From NCBI GenBank assembly GCA_905480125.1, contig CAJQPE010000028.1:1-64000 (forward strand): 64,000 nt of DNA, written 5' to 3'. This stretch comes from an uncultured Flavobacteriales bacterium. GTDB lineage: Bacteria; Bacteroidota; Bacteroidia; Flavobacteriales_G; NORP312. The notes beneath the pieces are model-generated. The model was not told where the DNA came from. It made no database searches and saw nothing but the letters and a program-made list of their open reading frames with translations. Below are positions 1 through 8,735 of this stretch, one piece after another. Numbering within the stretch: position 1 is the stretch's first letter; every line of letters begins with the position of its first letter. Made by a program: the position numbers and the translations under genes.

Positions 1-1
1 C

Positions 2-553
2 CGATGTATCATTAAAAGCAAAACTGATGAGTTGGAATTGATGCATAAAGCGCTTATTAATACAGATGCGGTAATTCCTGTTGCCTTTAGTCCTCTGGAT
101 AGAACGGGGATTCAGAGTTCGTACCAACGTTTTATGGAGCGAACGAGATACCTCAGAAGAGGTGATTACATCTTAAGCGATATTATGACAGCTCCACTTA
201 TTGTGGAAGATTTAGGTAGTGATGAAAATCTGAATATCAGAATGGTAACTTCAATGATTCGCCACCATACTATCATTTCGCAACCAATGGTAGCGTACAA
301 GAACGGAAACGATATTCTCAATTCGGAGGAAGTTGTCTCACGTTTCAAACGATTTAATGGACTGGTTAGAACTGCCATTTCTGGAAAGCTACAAGTTTAT
401 TCTGAAGGTATAAATCACCTGAAATACAATCCTGTTGGATACGTTTTGAGCACGGTGAAAGACACTGAGGATGAAAAGCTAAACAAGCGTCAGGCGATGG
501 TTGAAGACCGTATTGAGCAAACAAAGGCAGTTGCTAAAGAGCGTTTAATATAA
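2..553 (+). CDS. Hypothetical protein, 5'-truncated by window start
   Basis: Frame is open from base 2 (RCIIKSKTDELELMHK...) through to the stop at 553; no family recognised. The TTG at 32 is probably not the true start. Confidence 0.6.
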   Translation, partial: RCIIKSKTDELELMHKALINTDAVIPVAFSPLDRTGIQSSYQRFMERTRYLRRGDYILSDIMTAPLIVEDLGSDENLNIRMVTSMIRHHTIISQPMVAYKNGNDILNSEEVVSRFKRFNGLVRTAISGKLQVYSEGINHLKYNPVGYVLSTVKDTEDEKLNKRQAMVEDRIEQTKAVAKERLI

Positions 554-554
554 G

Positions 555-1502
555 TTGGTTACTAACAAAGCATTATACAAAAAGTACTGCGAAGATAACC
601 CTGTACCGATATTCAATCAACCTTGGTGGTGGGATGCGGTATGCGAAAACCAATGGGATGTTACTCTTGTTAAAAATGGAGGAAGTATTATTGCTTCGCT
701 TCCTTATCATCTCAAGAAAAAAGGAATATACTCCGTTATACTCCCGCCTCAACTTACGCAGTACACTGAGCTAATTTTGAATTACCCCGATGGACAAAAG
801 TATGCATCAAAAATTGGGTTTGAGAAGAAGAATATAACCGAAATAATCGACCAACTACCCAACACGGATTACACTGAACTAACACTTTCAGGTAAATTAA
901 CTAACTGGCTGTCATTCAAATGGAAAGGATTTACAGAAACAACAAGGTACACCTATCTAATTCCTGATTTATCAGACTTAAAAAAGGTACATTCAGAGTT
1001 TAAAGAAAATATCAGACGAGAAATTAAGAAAGCTGAAAAACAGTTAACGATTTCTACTATTGAAGATTTGGATATATTCTATTCAGTCAATCAAAAAACG
1101 TTTGCTAGACAAAAAATTGAAAATCCTTATTCTATAGATTTATTTAAAAAGATGGATGAAGCCTGCACAAAACAGAATTGCAGATCTATCTATCTCGCCA
1201 AAGACCAAAATGGAAATGTTCACGGATCGGTCTACATAGTGTGGGACGAAACTACCAGCTATTACTTGGCTGGAAGTAGCGACCCAGATTTCAGAACCAG
1301 TGGCGCCCACTCTTTACTAATGTGGAAAGCGATTCAAGACGCGGCCAATCGAAATTTAATATTCGATTTTAAAGGCAGCATGATAGAATCTGTCGAAAGC
1401 TTCTTTAGAGGTTTTGGCGCTGTTCAAACCCCTTATTTTCTTGTAAAAAAGTACAATTCCAAAGTGTTAAAATTTGTTTTACCACTTTTGTATTCAGAAT
1501 AA
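555..1502 (+). CDS. FemAB/BioF2-like GNAT-family acyltransferase
   Basis: ORF 315 aa with C-terminal pattern 'FDFKGSMIESVESFFRGFGAVQTPYF', typical of FemAB-like/GNAT proteins in polysaccharide loci. Confidence 0.75.
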   Translation: MVTNKALYKKYCEDNPVPIFNQPWWWDAVCENQWDVTLVKNGGSIIASLPYHLKKKGIYSVILPPQLTQYTELILNYPDGQKYASKIGFEKKNITEIIDQLPNTDYTELTLSGKLTNWLSFKWKGFTETTRYTYLIPDLSDLKKVHSEFKENIRREIKKAEKQLTISTIEDLDIFYSVNQKTFARQKIENPYSIDLFKKMDEACTKQNCRSIYLAKDQNGNVHGSVYIVWDETTSYYLAGSSDPDFRTSGAHSLLMWKAIQDAANRNLIFDFKGSMIESVESFFRGFGAVQTPYFLVKKYNSKVLKFVLPLLYSE

Positions 1503-1504
1503 AT

Positions 1505-1639
1505 ATGTCGGATAAAATAAAAGGTTTAATAGATGCTTTCGGAATGGGATTTGGTTGTCTTCTAATTACTGCTTTGGGAATTGTTGGTTTTGGAACTATT
1601 TTGGGAGCCATTATTATCACCGTTTGGCAAAGTCTTTAA
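1505..1639 (+). CDS. Small single-TM membrane protein (44 aa)
   Basis: ATG at 1505, TAA at 1637-1639: MSDKIKGLIDAFGMGFGCLLITALGIVGFGTILGAIIITVWQSL. Fits tightly between two co-directional genes; absent from ORF track because of length. Confidence 0.55.
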   Translation: MSDKIKGLIDAFGMGFGCLLITALGIVGFGTILGAIIITVWQSL

Positions 1640-1642
1640 GCT

Positions 1643-2926
1643 ATGATTACTGTTAAAGTTGATGTCTCACCTGATAGCAAACTCATAGTTGAATACACCT
1701 GGAACCTATTCTGTAAACACTTTGACATAGTCTATTCCTGTGCAAACGAAAGTTATGATCTAACGATTGGTTTTGGTCCAGATTCGGATATTCAGCTATC
1801 CGAAGACTTTTACAATAAGCTGCATAACAAAGACTACATGTGGAAATCTCATTTTACCAACTCTCCTATTGTTACTCTTGATAACGGACAACCAGATTAC
1901 TTAAGCTCTGCATTCTATTTGGTAAATTGTGTGCAAGAGTTGAAATCAACAGATATTGACTCTATTGGTAGATTCCTATACCAACAAAGCCTACAGAATC
2001 ATTTCAATTGCGTAAAAAAAGACCTTGTATCTGGTTATTTCTCAAAATTGAAGGACAGCGTTCCTACGCTGAAAAAAATCGCCTACAGCGAAGAAAAATC
2101 GAAGTTTTTCATTTCACATGACAACGACACATTCCATGCTTCTTTTCTGCAGGATGGATTTTGGGCTTTAAGAAATGGAAGATTTGATGTAATTCTTAAA
2201 CTCATGACTGCAGAAGCTCTGAGAAACCCAGGCTGGATAAACCTAGACAAAATCATGGACATTAATGATGAACACGGCATTAAGTCCACATTCTTTTGGT
2301 TGGTAAACAAAGGAAATACCTTCCTCAAAAAAGGGTTGAAAAACGCTGATTATAACTTTGATGATTCCTATGTTCAGGCTCAAGTTAAGCAAGTTGAAAG
2401 TAGAGGGTATTACAATGGTTTGCACAAAAGCATCTCTAAGGAGACTTACAAAGAAGAGTCTGAAAGACTGTCCTTCACTCCTATCGCAAATCGAAATCAT
2501 TACCTTCGACTTAACGTTGAAGAGCATTACAACGAGCTTGACAATGCCAACATTGACCTCGACTTTTCTTTAGGTTTTGCTGAGCATTATGGCTTTCGAA
2601 ATTCTTATGGTGTTCCATTCCACCCGTTCGATTTAGCGGCCAAAAAAACAAATAAAGTCTTAGAAGTGCCTTTAGCTATAATGGATACAACGTTTCACAC
2701 GTATTTAAAAACTCCACGAAAAGATATTGCCAATTTGATGATTGACTTTTTAGATGAGAATAAAAACGGCAAGCTGCTTTCTGTTTTATGGCACAACAAG
2801 TTCTTTACCTCTTATAAATTTGAAGGATATCTAACGATTTACAAAACGATGTTAGCATACTTCAAGCAAGAAGGGATCAACCCTGTTGACCAAAACGAGA
2901 TTGCAGAAACCTATAAGAATCACTAG
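1643..2926 (+). CDS. Polysaccharide deacetylase family protein (DUF7033-like N-terminus)
   Basis: 427 aa; HDND metal-motif-like segment (FFISHDNDTFHASF) and overall layout of Bacteroidetes deacetylase-like proteins. Confidence 0.7.
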   Translation: MITVKVDVSPDSKLIVEYTWNLFCKHFDIVYSCANESYDLTIGFGPDSDIQLSEDFYNKLHNKDYMWKSHFTNSPIVTLDNGQPDYLSSAFYLVNCVQELKSTDIDSIGRFLYQQSLQNHFNCVKKDLVSGYFSKLKDSVPTLKKIAYSEEKSKFFISHDNDTFHASFLQDGFWALRNGRFDVILKLMTAEALRNPGWINLDKIMDINDEHGIKSTFFWLVNKGNTFLKKGLKNADYNFDDSYVQAQVKQVESRGYYNGLHKSISKETYKEESERLSFTPIANRNHYLRLNVEEHYNELDNANIDLDFSLGFAEHYGFRNSYGVPFHPFDLAAKKTNKVLEVPLAIMDTTFHTYLKTPRKDIANLMIDFLDENKNGKLLSVLWHNKFFTSYKFEGYLTIYKTMLAYFKQEGINPVDQNEIAETYKNH

Positions 2927-2979
2927 CATTTTTCTAAAGAATCTTATACTACAATCATAATTTCAATACATTTGACCCT

Positions 2980-3621
2980 ATGAGTTTTACAAGAAAGATT
3001 AACACCGCAATAGTACTTGCGCCCCACCCAGACGATGGTGAATTTGGCTGTGGCGCAACACTTAACAAATTGATTAAACAAGGCACAAAAGTTCATTATA
3101 TAGCTTTTTCACCTTGTACCATTTCGGTACCCAATGGTTTCGATAGAGATGTTTTGTACCGCGAATTGAATGGTGCTTGTAAACAAATTGGCATTTCAAA
3201 AGAAAACATTACCACTTTCGATTTCCCTGTAAGAGAGCTGTCCTTTCACCGGCAAGAAATTTTAGAAGCCTTAATAAAACTGAGGAATTCTATTCAACCT
3301 GACTTAGTTTTTCTTCCTTCATCGTCTGATATACATCAAGACCACGAAACAATTCATAAAGAAGGGGTTAGAGCATTTAAATACACCTCTATATTAGGGT
3401 ACGAAATGCCATGGAACAACCTAAACATTACTACTAACTTTCATGTGAATATTGATGAGGCGAACCTAAAAGCGAAGTGGGATGCAATTAATGCATACGA
3501 ATCGCAAAGCGGAAGAAACTATAAGGATTTCGATTTTATTAAAGGACTTGCAAGACTAAGAGGAACTCAGATAAATACTGAATATGCTGAGGCATTTGAA
3601 TTAATCCGATGGATTATTTAA
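2980..3621 (+). CDS. PIG-L/LmbE family deacetylase
   Basis: 'VLAPHPDDGEFGCGATLNKL' and 'SSSDIHQDHETIHKEGVRAF' are diagnostic PIG-L motifs. Confidence 0.93.
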   Translation: MSFTRKINTAIVLAPHPDDGEFGCGATLNKLIKQGTKVHYIAFSPCTISVPNGFDRDVLYRELNGACKQIGISKENITTFDFPVRELSFHRQEILEALIKLRNSIQPDLVFLPSSSDIHQDHETIHKEGVRAFKYTSILGYEMPWNNLNITTNFHVNIDEANLKAKWDAINAYESQSGRNYKDFDFIKGLARLRGTQINTEYAEAFELIRWII

Positions 3622-4704
3622 TCTAACAATTTGTTCTTCTTGTTGGGCTGTTAACAATCCTATAATCATATCCTGAACTGCCCAGTTATCATTATAATCG
3701 ATTGTATCGATCAATTCTAATTCAGGATTGAAAATAACCAGTTTATTTCGGTTAGAGTCAATCGTGATAATATTACCCTCAACATTTTTAGAATTCTGCA
3801 ACCACTCCATACCCTCCAAAAACTCAGGCTTACCGCCTAGTTTGGAAAAATCGTAATGTGTAATAATACCTCTATTTACCACAGCAACAAAACCTGCTCC
3901 GGTACTGGTCCCGGTATAATGATTATAAAACCTATCACCTCCATGTGGATTCTTTAAACCAGAAATAACGGGATTCGCCATGCCAGTTTCAATATCAATT
4001 TCCATTACTTTCCCTTCATGGAAAAACGTAGCTAACAATTTGTTTTCATTTGCAGCATCGTAGACAACAGAATTTATAAACGCTGCGCGCATAGCAGTTG
4101 GCAAAGAATCTATCTCGGGATTCGAAACAATATGAAATTCATCATTCCCCCTATTTGACTCATCTCTTGAAATTGTTACATTTTTGGCTAACTCAGAGCT
4201 ATATCCTTGGTTGAATCCATTTTCCCAAGCCCACCATTCGTAAGTTTTATCCAATGTTGCTATATCAAACTCCATGATGACATCAAACCCAGAGGAGGAA
4301 ATTAGAATCTTACTGCCATCTTTCGAAAAATCTAGCGTATGAATATAACTGAACCAAGGGTCGTTTATTAACCTTAGCTCTCCATTTTCAGCGATAATGT
4401 ACGCTTCATTCTCTGATGAAATTCCAACGTGATTTTCAGATAAGGCAAGACCTCTAGGCTCTTTTAGTTTCGCTAATACTTTCTCTTCTCGTATTTTACC
4501 GCTATCGATCGACATTGAAACAATACCACCCATACTCACCCGTCTTCGCTCGACACTTCCTGTTTTACCTATTTTATCAGACCTAGACTTGATGTAGCGC
4601 TTCCGTATCGCTTGTAAGTCAAAGCTTTTAACAGTAAGCACGAGATTCAAGCTGCCGTAGAACGAGCTATCTTGCTTAAACTTTGAAATATCTACTTGCT
4701 TCAT
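3601..4704 (-). CDS. Hypothetical beta-propeller-like / arylsulfotransferase-like protein
   Basis: 367 aa ORF; repeated propeller-like segments; 1-nt overlap with the upstream GT gene; convergent with 2980..3621. Confidence 0.5.
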   Translation of the reverse strand: MKQVDISKFKQDSSFYGSLNLVLTVKSFDLQAIRKRYIKSRSDKIGKTGSVERRRVSMGGIVSMSIDSGKIREEKVLAKLKEPRGLALSENHVGISSENEAYIIAENGELRLINDPWFSYIHTLDFSKDGSKILISSSGFDVIMEFDIATLDKTYEWWAWENGFNQGYSSELAKNVTISRDESNRGNDEFHIVSNPEIDSLPTAMRAAFINSVVYDAANENKLLATFFHEGKVMEIDIETGMANPVISGLKNPHGGDRFYNHYTGTSTGAGFVAVVNRGIITHYDFSKLGGKPEFLEGMEWLQNSKNVEGNIITIDSNRNKLVIFNPELELIDTIDYNDNWAVQDMIIGLLTAQQEEQIVRLNNPSD

Positions 4705-6008
4705 TATTCTAAGATTTTATTAAAAAATGAAACTAACTTTTTTGTTTGCAGCTTTCGGCTATACTGTTCAATTTCGGAATTAACAATCAATTGCGGACAT
4801 TGTTGACTAGATAACATCCACGAATCAAAAGCCTTCAAAAGGGATTCCTTAATACCAATTTCATTATTATAATCAAGCACAGTTCCTCGACTACAACCTG
4901 CTATAATCTTAGCAGCGTTGCCAGCTACGGGTCCTATTGACAGCAATGGTGTTCCAGAAGCAAGGTATTCAAAAAGCTTCCCAGTTAAAATCAGATTATT
5001 CTTCTCGGTTTGGGGCACTATAAACAATAACATACAGCTTTTCTGCATTCGTTTGACTGACTCTTTATGCTCTACAAAAGGATAAGCACTCAAATTATCC
5101 TCTAAACCTAAAGACTTTATTTCGCTCACAATTACCTCATGAACGTTACCCGTTAACTCTAGACTAAAATGTTTTTTGAACTGTTCATTCTTATTACATA
5201 GCTCTGACAACGCCCTCCATAGTGTTTTAATATGCTGGTTTGGTTTGAGGTTGCCAATGTAAGACAATGTAAATCTTGCTGTTTTAAATGGCTCTAATGG
5301 CTTGTAATCATCCTCGTCATAGCCATTATAAACTACAGATGTAGCTTCATTGTATTTGTCTAGCTGCTCTTTTAACCCATCACTTACAGTTAATACATGG
5401 TTAGCAGCCGCTAATACCTTACGCTCAAGAGCTAAATCTTTCTCTTTTGTCTTTTCACTTCTTGGAAGATCATTGTTGTAATGAATTTCAGTCCACGGAT
5501 CTCGCATATCAGCAACCCAAGGTATCTTATATTTTGCTTGCAGCTCCAACCCAATAAGATGAGTAGAATGAGGTGGTCCGGTACTAATAATTAAATCGAT
5601 ATCGTTCTGATTTATCACTTTCTCAGCAACCTTAAGCGCATAAGGCTTCCATCCTTTTCGTGCATCAGGAATAAAATAGTTCGCTCTAACATGCATCGAT
5701 AACTTCTGAATCGGAGATTTTGAATCTTTAATACCAATTAACCCAACCGACACAGATTTCCCCTTCTTTCCTCTAAGCGCATTATAAATTGTAAAAGGTT
5801 CAAACGTTTTTGTTTTATGCACCTCTAATCCTTCCGGAATGTCATCAATCAGCGATTCGTCAATTGACGGATAACTCCCGTCTTTTACTGTTACAACAAT
5901 AGGCTCCCATCCATACTTGGGCAGGTACTTACAGAACTTTAAAAAGCGCTGTACACCAGGGCCAGAACCCGGAGGCCAATGGTAAGTAAAGATGAGTACT
6001 TTTTTCAT
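4704..6008 (-). CDS. Glycosyltransferase family 4-like protein
   Basis: N-terminal 'KVLIFTYHWPPGSGPGVQRFLKFCKYLPKYGWEPIVVT' and C-terminal 'GKLFEYLASGTPLLSIG' GT-B motifs. Confidence 0.88.
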   Translation of the reverse strand: MKKVLIFTYHWPPGSGPGVQRFLKFCKYLPKYGWEPIVVTVKDGSYPSIDESLIDDIPEGLEVHKTKTFEPFTIYNALRGKKGKSVSVGLIGIKDSKSPIQKLSMHVRANYFIPDARKGWKPYALKVAEKVINQNDIDLIISTGPPHSTHLIGLELQAKYKIPWVADMRDPWTEIHYNNDLPRSEKTKEKDLALERKVLAAANHVLTVSDGLKEQLDKYNEATSVVYNGYDEDDYKPLEPFKTARFTLSYIGNLKPNQHIKTLWRALSELCNKNEQFKKHFSLELTGNVHEVIVSEIKSLGLEDNLSAYPFVEHKESVKRMQKSCMLLFIVPQTEKNNLILTGKLFEYLASGTPLLSIGPVAGNAAKIIAGCSRGTVLDYNNEIGIKESLLKAFDSWMLSSQQCPQLIVNSEIEQYSRKLQTKKLVSFFNKILE

Positions 6009-6014
6009 TAAGCG

Positions 6015-8477
6015 TTATGCTGGTGCAGAATTATTATTCAATTCTCTGTATCCTGCAAAACCTACACCTGCCAATAATAATAAAGAAAAAGCCAATGACA
6101 ACTTCTCTCCTATGGAATAAACTACTGGCTCAAACTTAAATTCTACTTGATGTTCACCAGCTGGTATTTTCAGTCCCCGCAAAACGTAATTTGCCCTAAA
6201 ATGAGGCGTTTGCTGATTATCAACATAAGCATTCCATCCATCAGCATAATACATCTCAGAAAAGATAGCAATACCATCTTTTTCCGCACTTGAAGAATAA
6301 ACCAAATGTTTTGGATCATAACTATCCAACTTAATTGTTCCAGAAACACCTGCTGAAACACCTGCAATTTGATTACTAAACCTGGCTTCAACAACACATT
6401 GTGTTGCTGGATCGATTTCACCTAGTTTAGTGATTTCTTCGTCTGCATTCGCTACAGTAATTACATCATTTACAAACCAAGCATTACCTAACGCATTGGG
6501 ATTCTGCTGCGCTTGCAGCCCACCTTGTTGATTTTGAACAATCATATATTTTGTATTCAACATATCGAACGCTTTCATGTTTTGCTTATTCAAATGCATA
6601 TCAACCAACTCCTGAAAACGCTTCATTTTTGCACCATGGTACCCACCAATAGACTTATGAAAATATGGAGTTCTTCCATCTTGATCTAGACGAGATGTAG
6701 TATTCCACACTCGGTAATGTGGGTCTGGATCTCTTAGTATTTGCTGATCTGCCTGAGACATTTGATATGGTTTAGCGTTAGATATCTTCGATTCCCATTG
6801 AACATACTGCCCTGTATCCTTGTCATTATTTAAATACCGTTTGTTAACGGTCCACATATCAAAAAAGACAAATAGAGCCAAACTGCCTAACAATATGTTT
6901 TGCTTCAGTTTCCCTTGAACAAACATCCACATTAACCCGCCAGCAACAAATATTAACAGGAAGCTACGCCAAGCATCTGCAGTGGTAATTCCTTTTCGGA
7001 TATCCTCAACTTGTGCAAAAAAACCAGGCAGTTGAGCTGCAGGAAATTTGGCTTGCTCTTGCAGCTGTTGTCCTAATCGAGCGTCTCCGCTAGGATTAGT
7101 AAAATCTGTAAACATAGTTGGAGAGATTGCAATCAATAATGCCAAGCCTCCCGAAATTCCTATAGCTATGTATAATTTATTGATGTTCTTCTTAATCTCT
7201 TCTGAAGATTTTAAAACCTTATCTAATGCAACAAAGGCGAGAACAGGGATAGCCAATTCAGCGATTACCAATATCATAGATACCGCTCTGAATTTGTTGT
7301 AACCCGGAACGAAATCTAAAAAGAAATCTGTTAACCCCATAAAGTTCTTACCCCATGCCAGCATGATTGACAAAATTGTAGCTAACAACATCGCCCACTT
7401 TAATGGTCCATTAACAAAGAACACCCCTAAGATAAAAAGGAAACAAACAATTGCACCAACATATACAGGACCAGACGTAAAAGGTTGGTCACCATGATAT
7501 TTCTGAGCATAACCCAACAACTGCTTATACTGACCAGAAGCATCTTCTAATAATTCTGGATCCCCTCCAATTCCAGCGGATTCTCCACCTTGAAAATCTG
7601 GGACAAGTAATGTAAAAGTCTCTGCAACACCATAGCTCCAAGCCGTAGCGTAGTCTTTATCTAAACCAGATGTTTGGTTCTTATTATTAAGTATTGTTAG
7701 CTCAGATTTACCCCGCGTACTGTATTTACCATATTCGTAAACTGCCCAAAGGCCTGAAATGTTTGGTCCAATTGCTAAAACGAGAGCTACCAATAAATAA
7801 ACTGTTGACTTCATAAAACTAGGAAGTTGTTTCTCCTTTATTGCTTCATAAAATTTAAACGCCCCATAAATCCCAAGAATCATTGCTAAATAATAGGTGA
7901 TTTGCAAGTGATTTGCTTTTAGCTCTAGAGAGAAAAATAAGGCAGTTATTGCAGCCCCTAAAAGATATTTACCTCGATAGGCCAATATAAATCCAGCCAA
8001 AATAGGTGCCATATATGCAATTGCTATTCCTTTAGTATTATGTCCGGCTTCTAGTATGATAAAGAAATAAGAAGAGAAGGCAAATGCAAACGACCCTATC
8101 GCGCTTGGCAGTGGATCAATTTTTAAAACAAGTAATAAAATATAAAAACCAATTAAGTATAGAAAGAGCTGTTTCACTGGAGGATCCATCCATATTGACA
8201 TGGCCTTATCCACATGGTTCATCAAATTACCTTTCTTTCTAAAAGACACAAGATAAGCCGGCATTCCACCAAACATTGAATTCGTCCAAAGCGCCTCATC
8301 ACCAGTTTTTTCACGATAATCGGCAATCTCTTTGGACATTCCTTTATAGTTCTTAATATCCCCTTGAATTAGCTTATAACCTTTTAAAACTGGAGAGAAA
8401 TAAACTAGCGTTATCGCCAAAAAAGAAGCCACAACAATAATGTGTGGCAACAATTTTTTAAAATCAAAATTCTTCAT
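6015..8477 (-). CDS. YfhO family multi-TM membrane protein
   Basis: 820 aa polytopic protein with YfhO-like architecture (TM core, soluble C-terminal 'YYADGWNAYVDNQQTPHFRANYVLRGLKIPAGEHQVEFKFEP'). Confidence 0.88.
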   Translation of the reverse strand: MKNFDFKKLLPHIIVVASFLAITLVYFSPVLKGYKLIQGDIKNYKGMSKEIADYREKTGDEALWTNSMFGGMPAYLVSFRKKGNLMNHVDKAMSIWMDPPVKQLFLYLIGFYILLLVLKIDPLPSAIGSFAFAFSSYFFIILEAGHNTKGIAIAYMAPILAGFILAYRGKYLLGAAITALFFSLELKANHLQITYYLAMILGIYGAFKFYEAIKEKQLPSFMKSTVYLLVALVLAIGPNISGLWAVYEYGKYSTRGKSELTILNNKNQTSGLDKDYATAWSYGVAETFTLLVPDFQGGESAGIGGDPELLEDASGQYKQLLGYAQKYHGDQPFTSGPVYVGAIVCFLFILGVFFVNGPLKWAMLLATILSIMLAWGKNFMGLTDFFLDFVPGYNKFRAVSMILVIAELAIPVLAFVALDKVLKSSEEIKKNINKLYIAIGISGGLALLIAISPTMFTDFTNPSGDARLGQQLQEQAKFPAAQLPGFFAQVEDIRKGITTADAWRSFLLIFVAGGLMWMFVQGKLKQNILLGSLALFVFFDMWTVNKRYLNNDKDTGQYVQWESKISNAKPYQMSQADQQILRDPDPHYRVWNTTSRLDQDGRTPYFHKSIGGYHGAKMKRFQELVDMHLNKQNMKAFDMLNTKYMIVQNQQGGLQAQQNPNALGNAWFVNDVITVANADEEITKLGEIDPATQCVVEARFSNQIAGVSAGVSGTIKLDSYDPKHLVYSSSAEKDGIAIFSEMYYADGWNAYVDNQQTPHFRANYVLRGLKIPAGEHQVEFKFEPVVYSIGEKLSLAFSLLLLAGVGFAGYRELNNNSAPA

Positions 8478-8486
8478 AAATGAGTT

Positions 8487-8735
8487 TTATTCAACATCTT
8501 CGTAATCAACATCTTCAGCCTCTACCTGATATATTTTCGATTGTTGCTTCGTTTTAATCCGGACCTCCCCTTCTTCCTGCTGCTGCCCACTTTGTTGCTG
8601 ACTAAATTTATCTTGCATATTCTGTTGAGCCTTGCTAACAAAAATTTTCAATAGATATGGAAAGAAAATACGGCCAATAAATTTAAACGCATAGTAGAAT
8701 AAAACGATTCCTAATATAGTTTTTAACAAACCCAT
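8487..8735 (-). CDS. DUF4834 family small membrane protein
   Basis: 82 aa, N-terminal TM, Q-rich linker and 'IYQVEAEDVDYEDVE' tail; adjacent to carB. Confidence 0.6.
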   Translation of the reverse strand: MGLLKTILGIVLFYYAFKFIGRIFFPYLLKIFVSKAQQNMQDKFSQQQSGQQQEEGEVRIKTKQQSKIYQVEAEDVDYEDVE

